Positions 1 through 11,200 of a stretch of 64,000 bases of DNA are shown here, one piece after another; position 1 is the first letter of the stretch, and each line of letters starts with the position of its first letter. The notes below the pieces were generated by a model. It saw nothing but the letters and a program-made list of their open reading frames with translations, searched no databases and had not been told where the DNA came from. The DNA is from Mesaphorura yosii (taxonomy: Eukaryota > Arthropoda > Collembola > Poduromorpha > Tullbergiidae), in contig WIXG01000042.1 in assembly GCA_009869945.1 (NCBI GenBank), positions 248,001 through 312,000 on the forward strand, in the 5' to 3' direction. The position numbers and the translations under genes were made by a program.

Positions 1-926
1 GCATGCCCAGTGAAATTTCGAGAGCCATGGATCCAAGTTTTATGCAACGCGCACAAGCAATGAGGTGAGTAACACTGGTACAAATCGGTGGATGGTTGCA
101 AGGATCACGGCCATAGGACAGTGCGTATAAATGATTATTTCTGGTCAGGGCGTTCCATCCCGCATGGACACGAAGCCCGATGCCCCCTCCGCCGTACGGG
201 AATCATGCGGTCAGCAGACCTAGTCCTTCATCACCCACATCATCTGTTGGAAAACCTCCTCCTTTGAATAGTCTGCCGTTTATGTCTCAGAGCTCTATGA
301 GGTAAATTGAACTGGACAACTGGACTACTGTCTTTTTTGCGCAACGAGACTTAGACAGATCTTTGTTTCAGATCTCCATATGCCACACCTTCCCTTGGGA
401 TTCCAAGTCCAAATCCGCCTCCACTGCAATCATTCCATCAGTTTAAAAGGGATGTTGGCCTTCCAATGTACCGGTTACCGTCGAACTTACCCGGCCTTCC
501 GCCACGATCCGCGGGACTTTTGCCGCAAATGCATCCCGGTCTTGGTCATCCCAACCCACATTTGGAGCAATTTTATGGCGCCCATGGACCTCCCTTTCCT
601 ATTCCAGGCTATGGTATTCCTCCGCACAGCCAGTCACAGCCAATGTTCTCCCCTCCGCAACATTACGACTACAGGTAGCTTATTATAAAGCGTTGGATCA
701 AGTGTTCCGAGAAGTCCGGTACTGAAAATAATTTTGTCTTCTTAATTTCAGAGGAGACGGATCTTTCAAGAACGAAATTATGGGTCCCGGAGGGCATGGC
801 ATAGCTCCGCCTGGGTCTGGGCAGATGAAGGATGACATTAATCCCGGGCAGCCGGGTGAAAGTGAATTTGGAGGTTTAGTTTCTTACTTCAGTAGCCAAC
901 GAGGTGATGATGATTTGGATACTTAA
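1..926 (+). CDS. 3' end of a Pro/Met-rich protein gene (partial, family not recognised)
   Basis: The last four coding exons of a plus-strand gene that begins before the window. Exons are 1-64 (reading from base 3), 149-301, 372-674 and 752-926, separated by introns of 84, 70 and 77 bp with GT/AG ends. All three junctions split an Arg codon in the same phase and join one open frame of 230 residues ending in TAA at 924-926. The visible part is low-complexity and rich in Pro, Met, Ser, Gly and His, with runs such as SPMPPPPYGNH and PGLGHPNPHLEQFYGAHGPP, as in disordered tails of transcription regulators. It closes with a more ordered, acidic end, FGGLVSYFSSQRGDDDLDT. I see no catalytic domain. 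A nuclear cofactor is only a guess from composition. The exon structure is firm; the identity is not. Confidence 0.72.
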
Positions 927-1295
927 CTACTATTTCACGTACTTTATATCCGAAACCCTTTAAAGAAATGTTAGTATTATTGAAGACTTTAGAAACATGC
1001 ATCATGTATAAAAATGTTTTACCTTTCATTATATTATTTAGGCACAACTAAAGTAAGGCGTCAACACATGATTAATTAATTTGTTACTGCTGTATTAGTG
1101 TGTTTCATATCTCATGCGTGTGAAGTAACTTTCCCTCCTAAATAAGTACCGTTAAGTAGTGTTGTTTCTTATTTTTATGTAGTAGTTTGTGGGTTTGTGG
1201 GTATCTATAGTAAATATTAAATAGTGTTACGTATGGACAGCAAACTCATGCAACTTATAATTAAATGTAGAATAAATTGTAATACATGCAGTTTT
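927..1295 (+). other. 3' UTR of the left-edge gene with poly(A) signal
   Basis: AT-rich, stop-filled sequence after the TAA at 926. An AATAAA hexamer at 1271-1276 is the first canonical poly(A) signal seen on this strand, about 345 nt after the stop, so the transcript probably ends near 1290-1300. Confidence 0.4.
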
Positions 1296-3218
1296 GAAAT
1301 TAAATGCCACAAAATTCAACTTCTATTCTGAGCTTGGGTGGATTAGTTCCGAGAATTTGCATTAATTTCGAAGCTGGACCGCGGTTTGACTGGCCTTGTT
1401 GTATGCTGATTGAATTCGTATCCCAACTCAGTGGAAGACAAAGCAAAATTATGGGCTGGTTGTGGAGACTGCGGATTTGCTGAGCAATAATTGAGCACCG
1501 AGCTTTGCTTTTGGTTCTGTTTTAATTTTAGTTTTGCTTTCCAAAATTAATTCCATACCTCAGAATCAACCTATCCGTGCAGGATGAAACTTAATATCTA
1601 CATTTCTATGCTGCGTCTTGCTCTCCTTGAAAGCAGCAATGTGCAATTACTTTTAGCCATGGTTTATGGTCTCGTTTTAATTTAAATCATCCAGCCCAAT
1701 CTAATATCTAGATACATCAAATGAGCTACGGGCAAACCAGCGAAGCGTCATTCAAGGCATCCGCTTTTAATATTGCTTATATACGCATGGTGAAGTCTCC
1801 AATACAAATTATGGAAAAGGTAATTTAGATTTTAGCGGCCACAATTCTTTTCATCTGCTACCGGCGTCGGCTTCTTTGATCGTAACGTAAGGAATCTGCG
1901 CGTGCATACAAAATGCGCGTGCATGAATTAAATGGATGTTTAATGAAATAGGAAGCACAGCTGTATCGTTTCAACAAAATTTATATGCAAAGTGTTTTAT
2001 TATGGCCGTCGTTACGAATTTACGGTCATACGGCTGTAAAGAAAGAGAGCCATGGTTCCTCTGCGCGTCTACTCATAAAGTTGCACGAGCAAAAGCACTT
2101 AGGCGGCTTCCTTGAGTGAATGCTGTGCAGTGGAAAAGACTTTCTCGTGCTTTCTCCTGCCTGCAGCTTCCACAAGCAGACAATGTGGACGGCGAGCCGG
2201 CGCGGCTCGCTGAAGAACTGTAATTGAGAATCCGGTTTACCCCACAGGCCCATTACCATTGTTATTGTCGTGTTTACTCTCATGGCGGTTATTATTGAAC
2301 ATTATTAACACTCTTGCACACTCTGAAGTAATGTCTCCATCATCATTAACCTTTCCGTGAATCAAAGGTCAACTTTCTTCCGCGCATGATTGCATGGTAT
2401 GAATTGAGTGCTGAATTCCATAAACAAAGAAAAGAACCGTGATATTTTGTCTCTCGTCTCCTCATGAATGAATGCAAATGTGCCTCGCGCCGTGCCATCG
2501 CCGTTTTCCCCAAAATAATCACGGGTGAATCCGTTCAAGGGCATCTGCCCCGTCTAAAATGAAATGAGTTCTCAAAATGTTTACTTGGTACGGGCATCGC
2601 GCGTGGCGCGTGCAGCAAGTGACTCTGACAAATTTGCCATTGCCATCGCCTTCTCCGTCGCTTCTTCATTCATTCACGATTCGCATCATTAGGCGTTAGG
2701 AAAAAAAAATTCCCAATTTTCTCACGCGAAAGAGGCGTTAATGGAATCTTGACAGACAACATCAAAGCGCTTTCTTCCTGCATCGTTTATGGCTCAATTA
2801 ATTTCCCTCAATGCTGCGTCTCTTTTGTGGCTGATGCCCGTTGGGGGCAATAAGAGCATCGAGACATACTTCATGTCGTCACGGATGTGTTTTTGCAATC
2901 TTAATCGTTACAGCCTTTCCCATGTTTATTTTACTCCCAGCCCGAATCAATTTCTGCCTGCTAGAATTTCTTATCACGCCGCATGGAGGAAAAGCTCATT
3001 TCCCACGGCATGGATGGATGAGAGAGTGATGTGTTTTGAATTTAAGTAAATAGATAGACTGGTGCGGCAGCTGATGGATGAAGATCGGAGAAAGTCTTCA
3101 TCTTCATCCACTTCTTCTTCTTAATCTAAATCTAAATGTTTATTTTGAAATCTCATTTCAGTGCGTTCGGTCTATGTTTTGTATTTGCTTATTTATGTAT
3201 GTGGAAGTAGAGCCTGTT
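1296..3218. other. intergenic, nothing recognised
   Basis: No reading frame with a recognisable domain, splice pattern or start context. The frames present on both strands are short and of random composition. Confidence 0.5.
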
Positions 3219-3587
3219 ATGTTTTTCCATACTCGAACGGTTAAATGGGTCGTCAATGTGGTTCTATTATTGTGGTTTGTAACGATAGAATGTGCAATTC
3301 TTGGACCTTTTCCAAAATCTAATCCATCATTACATAATGATCGCTTTTGTCGTGCGAATGCCAGCTTTGCGGAGGATAAGCTTTCTCTTCAGATGACGGA
3401 AGAGCTGAGGAACGGATTTGCGAGACGAATGCAGCATCGATCCTGTTTTGATCGTGATAAAATGAGTGCCAAGTCATGCGACGAACTGCGAAGTAAACTT
3501 GGCAGAGAAGTTTTTGTCGGTGGATTTGGCACCGTTGAAAATCTAACTCAGTTTCACGTATCACCTGTGTATAAGTCCAGTCTATAG
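3219..3587 (+). CDS. weak candidate: small secreted protein, single exon
   Basis: An open frame of 122 residues from the ATG at 3219. The N-terminus looks like a signal peptide: a basic start (residues 5-9) followed by the hydrophobic stretch VVNVVLLLWFVTIECA. The rest is helix-prone and polar with three Cys (in RFCR, RSCF, KSCD). An in-frame ATG lies upstream at 3078, but the one at 3219 puts the hydrophobic core near the N-terminus. Against a real gene: no match to a known family, no nearby TATA box or AATAAA, and an overlapping antisense frame. It could be a chance ORF, or one exon of a longer gene. Confidence 0.25.
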   Translation: MFFHTRTVKWVVNVVLLLWFVTIECAILGPFPKSNPSLHNDRFCRANASFAEDKLSLQMTEELRNGFARRMQHRSCFDRDKMSAKSCDELRSKLGREVFVGGFGTVENLTQFHVSPVYKSSL

Positions 3588-6500
3588 TGTCCAGACTTGA
3601 CCAGCACTCTGGCAAAGACAAGCGGCGAGGTGTCAGATAAATGAGAAAAAATTGGGGTGTCGTGACACTGAATGATTGTCTGAGCGAGACAAATGTGAAT
3701 CAAATCCTTCTGGAGACAGGCAAAAAGGTAAAGGCTAACTCGTGCCACGCATGGTTATTGCACAATGTGATAACTGTTCCACTCGATCCTCAACATTCCG
3801 TTACACACAATATTCCTAAAAATCATGAATTAATCAAATGCTATCTTTGATCACTTCTCTTTTGCTGCCGAAGTAAGGTCAGTCGAAAGCCGCTACAAAG
3901 AAACCTACTGTTTATCATTACGGTGAGTCGGCGAACTTTGAATAATTTCATCGGAACTCAGCAGCGGAACGAGCAATATCACAGGCATTGTCTCATTTTC
4001 TGGGGTCTGTGGCCCTCGGCCACGGAATCATCGAACATTTTTCTCTTTGACGCGATTGTTCAAACAAGGCTTAGGCCTTAGGGTTTTTGATTATGAGAAT
4101 AAATATTCGATTCGGGAGTTTCTCTCCGCTCAGAACCAGCGAACGCATACAAGTTTGATTTATGATTATTATTACTTTCCTTGTAGCTGCCGTAAACAAG
4201 GCGTTATCATCCGCGATCCACGCACTGCTGCCTGGAGTCCATCGAAGCAGTCAGCTAGCCGTCAGCACTGCTCGAAATCGATACTTGGACTTGAAGTTGA
4301 AAAATTAGATTTTCGAGCACATAACTCCATTACATCTATCTTGCTTGTCAAGTATAATTGCTTGGTAGGCTAGAGGGAGTTTGGTAGTAACTTTCTATGT
4401 TTCACGGCCACACGCTGGTACGATGAGAAGCTCTGTTGGTTGATGGTCAGCGGGAAAAGTTTGGAATAGTTCTTTGAAGTTGGTGAACCGCGTTCTTGAA
4501 AGTATGTATCATGTGGAAATGAAACACGACCGCAGCACGTGGACGAGAAGAATCACTACAACGATCGCGATCTTCCTTCAACAGAAGTTCAAAACTGCAA
4601 GAAATCGTATGCGAGTAACTATCTTCAAGGTTAGACTTGGATGTAATCTGAACGTACTGCGATCTTCCATCCAACATTCTTGATTCTTGATTGGACGTAA
4701 GTTGTAAATGCAGGTCAGAATAGTTGTACATTATCTTTGTACAAACCACCCACACTCTCCTGAACTTTGCTTTCAATTTTATTACCCATGTGAGTTGCAG
4801 TTGTTGTCACCGAGCTGTTTCTTACAAGCTTCCACGACACGACCCACGATTCCTCGGGTCTTACTTTTGATTGATGTCAGGCTTGTTTGTAAGTGTTCAG
4901 TCATTGGAAATAAATTTTCTTGATGGGTTGGTAAATGGGTCGTTGTTCCATTTTATTTTGTGCCAACACAGCACGACAAAACGCTCTTCATCTTCTTGGT
5001 ACTCAGCCAAACCATGTCATAAATCTATCAAAATTCAAAAGACTTTCTCCACGAGCCATTATGCTCGTACGTCTATTGACATGATTATTTTCTTCCATTC
5101 TGATGCATACGTCGTGCGGAGCCTTTTCCATGGATGACATCACTGAATTGTTGCTAGTCTTGGCTGATTGGTCTTTGATTGACATCGTTTAGTCAAAACA
5201 TGGCGACCCTGCGCTAACCTGTGAGAGTGGCTCAGAGTTTCTTCCCACTTGCTGATGTCTGTTGTCTGTTGTCTGTCGTCATTTAACTGTGAATGTGCTG
5301 AAATTAATCTCTATCTCCCACACGAAGTCAGAATTGTCAAACTTGCAGTGCGAAAGTTTGGAGAGAACAAACTTTTCTGACTTTACACATCACATTTTAG
5401 CAAACAACATGGCGGGTTAGCTGCAAATTGCGAGAACTAGGCTGACTGAACCCCAGAGCTGTCGACGAATTAACCGAAATTCTGTCGGATCTAATGAATT
5501 CCAGAGGCAAATCTTCGCATGTTTCCTCATTTCGTGTCATACCTCAGTCTCGCTACCTTAATTAAGATGACCCAAGATCTATGTTGGGCCTATGTTGGGT
5601 TTCTTTTATTTCTAGCTTGCATGTTCGGTCAAAGTTCTGCTAATTGTGATTTACCTTCTGCGTATGTGCGTCTTGTATTTCCTGATTGCGTGCCAGGAGC
5701 TGACATTTAGAATGAAGCTAATAATACACTTCTCATGCCCCAAACTTTTCCTGAACAAGGCATGTATTGGACACTTCGTGTCCAATTATCTCACTTTCTG
5801 CCTTTTCTGATTTCTGTCGTGTTTTATTTGGACGTTGACGTCCTCGTCTAAGGATTTTCTGTTAAGGATCCGTCCCCATAAATAACGATGCACTCGGGCG
5901 GCCTTCGTTCGTAAATTCTGATTCCTTACTTTGTGACTGCGAAGGAAGAGGATTTTCTTTGCGTTCGGATATGGTCGAAGTCTTACATCGGATTTCTGAT
6001 AGGGCGAATCCATCATTTTTCCGGTAAACAAATATTTTGATTCATTTTCCGTAAAGGATAACGAATTCAGAATTCCAAAGTGTTTACGCGCATTTACCTC
6101 GGATCCCGGAAGAACTCAACCATAAGAATGGATTTGCATTAATTCAATCCTATAATCGACATAATAGGCATCCAGACTGGCTCAGAGGCAAGTAATTCCC
6201 AGCAGTGAATTACTCAACAAAAGATACGTTCGGTGCGGCCCCGGTATCTTAGACTTTACACTTTAAGATACTTTTCATATGCTTGTAGTCCTCAGCAAGG
6301 CCATAACCACAATAAACTTTGGGCTGTCAAAGCTAAATCCAATCTATATTTCCGCACAACACAGTTAAAATTAGTTCAATGGAAATGTGAAATAGATTAG
6401 AGTTGATTGAGCTTAATTAGCATAATCCGGCCGGCTCTCAGCACACAATTTCCGTTAATTAAACCTCTTTTGTTCACTCACCACTGTCATTGTGATAAAC

Positions 6501-6650
6501 CAGTTGAGATAATCCACGTCCTTGCAAAATAGTTGAGCTTGCAATAAATGACAATTTGTGTAGCAATTGGTCTTGCTACCATTTTCTCACACTCACACTA
6601 ATTAGCAGCTTTTCTTAAGAAGAATCTACCTTCCAAGATTGCCAAATGTT
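3588..6650. other. intergenic, no supported gene
   Basis: Several medium frames on both strands (for example 4447-4776 minus and 4047-4373 plus) have random-looking composition. A possible signal-peptide-like start at 5566 runs to a stop after under 50 codons and has no convincing partner exon. A short CTGTTGT repeat sits near 5256-5280. The motif AACATGGCG, like a YY1 site, occurs near 5198 and 5406, but no transcript can be assigned to it. Confidence 0.45.
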
Positions 6651-6651
6651 T

Positions 6652-6657
6652 TATAAA
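6652..6657 (+). promoter_or_regulatory. TATA box of the small secreted protein gene
   Basis: TATAAA lies 98 nt before the ATG at 6756. Transcription would start about 30 nt downstream, near 6683, leaving a 5' UTR of about 70 nt. Position and sequence fit a core promoter, but the start site is inferred. Confidence 0.4.
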
Positions 6658-6755
6658 TGGGCCCAAGACCTGAAAAAGTAACTAAAGGGTTACGAGGAGG
6701 TCTGAATCAACACATAATACTGTGTGTACAGTGACAAATTGACTTGATCCTCAAC

Positions 6756-7134
6756 ATGGGAAAGTTAGTCTGGATCTCAATTTTTCTGACCGTGCTTTCG
6801 GTTCAACACCTTTGCACTGAAGCTGCCATACGTAGGTTTTAAATTTTTGATGTGATAATCGTCCCTGAACTAATTGCTTTCTAAATTAGGCCGTAGACAG
6901 GTAAATTCAGCCGAGCTGGGCTCTTTCATCGAAGCCATAACAGACAAAACGAATTTCTGTGGAACCTTCCTCCCACTGCTAACTTCTACTTCGGAACCGA
7001 GTAACCCGGGTGAAAGTGATGAGAGAGCGACCGCGTTCTTGGAAGCTGCGAAGCCACTTTGCGACGACCCGAACTCCACACAGGATGATTTGATGAAACT
7101 CTTCTTGGCTTTCGGTTCATCTGAAGAAAAATAA
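6756..7134 (+). CDS. small secreted protein, two exons, 106 residues (family not recognised)
   Basis: Exon 1 is 6756-6831 and exon 2 is 6890-7134, split by a 58-bp intron (GTAGGT...AAATTAG) in phase 1. Joined they give 106 residues ending in TAA. Residues 1-24 form a clear signal peptide: MGK, then hydrophobic VWISIFLTVLSV, with likely cleavage after TEA or TEAA. Directly behind it is a basic Arg triplet (residues 26-28) that could be a processing site. The mature part is about 80 residues, acidic, with two Cys (in FCGTF and LCDDP) that could form one disulfide, and a helix-prone end. A TATA box lies before it and AATAAA at 7167-7172 after it, so this is a compact complete gene. The product is probably secreted into haemolymph, gut or cuticle space. 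I cannot assign a family. Confidence 0.7.
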
Positions 7135-7166
7135 TTGCGATGGTCACATTGTAAATATTTTGGAGA

Positions 7167-7172
7167 AATAAA
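7167..7172 (+). terminator. poly(A) signal of the small secreted protein gene
   Basis: Canonical AATAAA 33 nt after the TAA that ends the reading frame, giving a very short 3' UTR typical of a small compact gene. Confidence 0.6.
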
Positions 7173-8226
7173 TGAATACTTCCATAGGACAATAATGTTA
7201 TGTTCCACGATTCATGAAGGCAAATGTTTGCGAAGCAGCAATTTAAGCCATAACGAATATTCCCGTACGCCTGCCTTTAAGACAAAGCCATAAAATCGTA
7301 CGTTTAGAATTGTGTGCTATGCTGTCATTCTGTCAGATTAAACCGACACCTTTTTGCTATGTGTGGTGAGTGTGAGTACGTACAATCAAAGTAGAAGATT
7401 GTTAAATCGCATATGCAGCAACGCAGCTCCAGTCAGTCTTTCCCTTTTGTGTAATCAACGTCCACCAAAGTCAACATCATCATCTTTCTTCTTTCACTAC
7501 AAAGGCGAAAAGCCGGCCTGAACGGGAAGGAAGATGATTCAGCTTGGACTCGTCTGTCGTTAGTCATCAGTGCTGTAGAATGGAAGTAAGCATTTTCCAG
7601 TGCTAGCAAAGCAATTACGGAATGCACGCACGAGTAATTTCGAGCCCCTCACCGCGTTATTAAAACTGCAGGGAAGATGGTACGACAGACATCAGACTGC
7701 AAGGGGCAGGCTGGAACTCATTTAAAATGATCTCCATTCGACGTTGTAACTCTTGAATTTTATGCTTCCATAAATTTTGCTTTGGAAGGCTTCAATGGCC
7801 ACAAGCAATCGTGAGTGAATGAAAGTTTGGCATAACTCATTGAAATTTTACTTCGTCCTTTGAATATTCTTTTAATCAAGCTTCATACTTTCTTAACATA
7901 AATAAATTTCTCATTCTCAGCCTGCCTTATTGTAATAAATTTTCAATATACTTTCATTTAGATTAATATTGTTTAGTAAATATTTATCTAGAGACTTATC
8001 GATTCCACTCCAAAGGAATTTCTCAGCCCTAATGTAATTGATTCTATGAGGTACACGTGTAACACAGTAAATAAGGAATGATGGAATCAGGATACTAGAG
8101 CAGAACTAGCTTAGACGAAAAGAATATGGGCAATGGCAATGCGATACCAGCAGCGTCTCATCTCAACTTGCCTCCCAGCCTTCTCTTGTTGTCTTGCAGT
8201 TCGCCTGGCATGCCAAGAATCTCCAA
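7173..8226. other. spacer between the secreted-protein gene and RGK copy I
   Basis: Must contain the 3' UTR of RGK copy I, which is transcribed leftward from 8227. No canonical minus-strand poly(A) signal was found close to the stop. No coding frame is supported. Confidence 0.45.
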
Positions 8227-11200
8227 CTACAAGACGTGGAGATTCTCACATGATTTTGACTTGGAGCTCTGTAGACAAAGTTTCCCGAGAATTTCCTTCG
8301 CCAAATGAAGGGAGAGCGATGTTTTTGATGAATAAATTGATTTTCGTCGATTGTTCTTTTTTAATGAATTATTCCGCTTCATTTCTTTGTTTCTCGTCTT
8401 TTCTTCACGCAGGCGGCACTGCTTCAGAATCCCCACCAGCAGTTCGTCCACGTTGTGCTGAATTCCACTCGACGTCTCGATAAACTTGCAGTCGTGGGCG
8501 CACGCGAGAGCTTTTCCCTCTGCATGAAAGAAAACAAGAATTAAATTAGTGCCAACATTCGCATTAGGCGAGAGGCTGGTCATGTAGTAATTTGTCCAGC
8601 AGTAGGATAGCCTTGGGTTAGCTTAACTGAATTAGTCATCAACTTCCTACTACGTCGTCGTGTGCTGTTAATTGAAAACTTTCGTGTAAATAGCGATCCG
8701 ACGACAGGGGTTATTAAAATGTCAACTTTTGCATAATCATATTTACTCCGAGCTTGCCCCGCACGCAGGCAAGCACACACGCTCACTCTCGGGCTAGCCT
8801 TTTACGAGCCAAATGACATTGAGAACCCACTAAAACTTTCCTTAACTAAATCCGTACAGAGCAAAAGACAAGAATACTTCTTTCATGTCAAAGAGCCTTT
8901 GCAGTTGACTTTCAAGAAACTTTGGCCAGCGGTTTAGAATAATAATGAGTTTGACTTGGCTTTCTTTGAAATTAATTTCAAAATGAGTTTCATCTCACAT
9001 CCCATTTTCACTTCCTTTCCACAGAAAAGGACAAAAGCTGTATGAATGAAATATGAATTACAACGAAAGTCTTCTCAAGCGAGAAATTTTGGTCAGCCGT
9101 GCATGAAAATTTCATGTAGGATCAAAACATATGGACGATGGCAGAACAAGGAAGTGAATTTAATTACTTGTCCAAAGGTACAAATGACAAAGATAATTGC
9201 ATGGAAATTGCTTGGCAGACTGGAAGCACTGCATGCATGGATAAATCTCCAGAGATCAATTGCGAAGTCACATTTTAACTTGAAATCCAGTCAGTGTGCC
9301 TTTCGAATCATTCCGCACTTCAAGTTCAGACTTTTAGCAGTGACTTGAGATCTGCGATGACATTTATCTAATCAATAACTCATTCAGCTTCAGCCACTCA
9401 ATTCACTAGAAGATTACTAATTTGGCATGAGAAAAATGACAACTCGTCAGCTTGTAGGGAAAGTTTTTCACTGTTCCTGAATCTGGCGAAGATTCTTCTC
9501 AAAATTCAATTTCACCGGCGATCACTTCATTCATTTATCTCTACTTAATGAAGAGATAGAGCTGCATCAAATCCAGGCATTATTCAATCAGAAAATAGGA
9601 TCCTTCTGAGAAATGCAAGATAACCTCTTTTTTTCGCCTCAATTCCCTAAGTTCGCATTCGTTCATATACATGGGGTGAATAAAGTCAGCTTTCACCATT
9701 CTTCATGTAGGAACACTACGTACGAACCGTGAGTTAACGTGTGATGGCCTTGGCTGATGCATTAGTGCTATTAAGGTGCTAGTCTTAACGTTGAGCCAAA
9801 GTGATTAATTTCAATTTGAAGGATGTCTCTTCTCTTATCGTCATCACCTCATTCAGGCTAGTATTATTCCTTTGTTTATCAGAAAACATAATACTTCGAC
9901 ATATACGAGAGCCTCCACCATGAACACGTACATGATGAGCGACGTTTAGTAAGTGTGAACACAGCGCACTCATCTTTTGTCGAAGTGTGGAACACGTAAT
10001 TACTATTTCCAAACACAAAGAAGGAGAAACAGTCCGAATGATTAGTGAGCTTGAAAGACCTGGATGAGGCATGACGAAGTTGGTGAAGATGTATACTCGA
10101 AGTTTAATGTATTGTATCGATAAATTTCAAAGACAAGACCATCGCCCAGCGCACTTCTCCACTTTTCATGTCGCGGGCTATCAGAGTAAACTTCTCATTA
10201 ATTATGCACACATGGATGCGGAACGGCAACCGAAATAGAAAACACTTTAGACAATGCGTTCACTCAAGTACTTAAATTATTCAAGGCAGAACGGGCACGA
10301 AATGGAAACTTTGAATGATGGAGTGCAAGTTACATGGCACTCGTGCTGGTCGTGCTCGTCCACTGCGTACATCATAGTCGTTTGCTGTCGCTGTCGCTGT
10401 CGCGAACGCTAAACATGAACTTGTAAACTTTGTTCCCCATTCAGATTATTGCCATTTGTCTACTTTGTTTTAATTTACATCTACATTTATTCGATTCAAC
10501 AAGCACCCCGGATCGCTGGTACTTTACTACAGGGAGGGATTACTACCACTAAAGAGCGCTTTAAGTCTTTTCGCTAGAAGAGTACTGTTTAGCTTGCATC
10601 CGTTGTTTGACGCTTTGAACTTAAACTCTGACATTTTGTAATTGTTAAGCCGGAGACTCGTTACTTGCAGGTATGCTTGGATTTTCAATTGCAAAAGATT
10701 AGAAGGAGCAGTCATTCCAGCCATTGCCAAACAGCCAAATCTATGCTTTAAACGAAGTAGACCGAACAAAATAGCCTTGACATGCATCACGTGAATCACG
10801 CATGGTCGTCCCATGACAAGTTTAAATGGAAATGCCAGGTCTACGATTGAATTAAACCATGTTCTGCCAAATAATAGCTTCTTCGAATATTAACAGGAAA
10901 CACCTATACATCACAAACTAATCATAAGTCACGTTTCCAAGCATCACACGCGAACAGAAATTTAGTAAGGACAATTTGAATAATCGTCTACAATTCTCCA
11001 GAAAATTATTCTAGTCAATTTTCAATTGACTGATTAAGTTGCATGGCATACATCTTACATACAAAATATGTAATGCAATCGGCTTACCTTGCGAGGTCGT
11101 GACACGCGCTCTTGCCAGGTCGCATTTGTTTCCAACGAGAATAACCGCCTTGTCTTGTGTAAAGCCTTCTTGCCATAAATATCGGAGCACATCATTTGCG

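Noticed and set aside
5566-5710. signal-peptide-like start beginning MTQDLCWAYVGFLLF
   Set aside because: The frame stops after 47 residues, and I found no acceptor that yields a convincing second exon.
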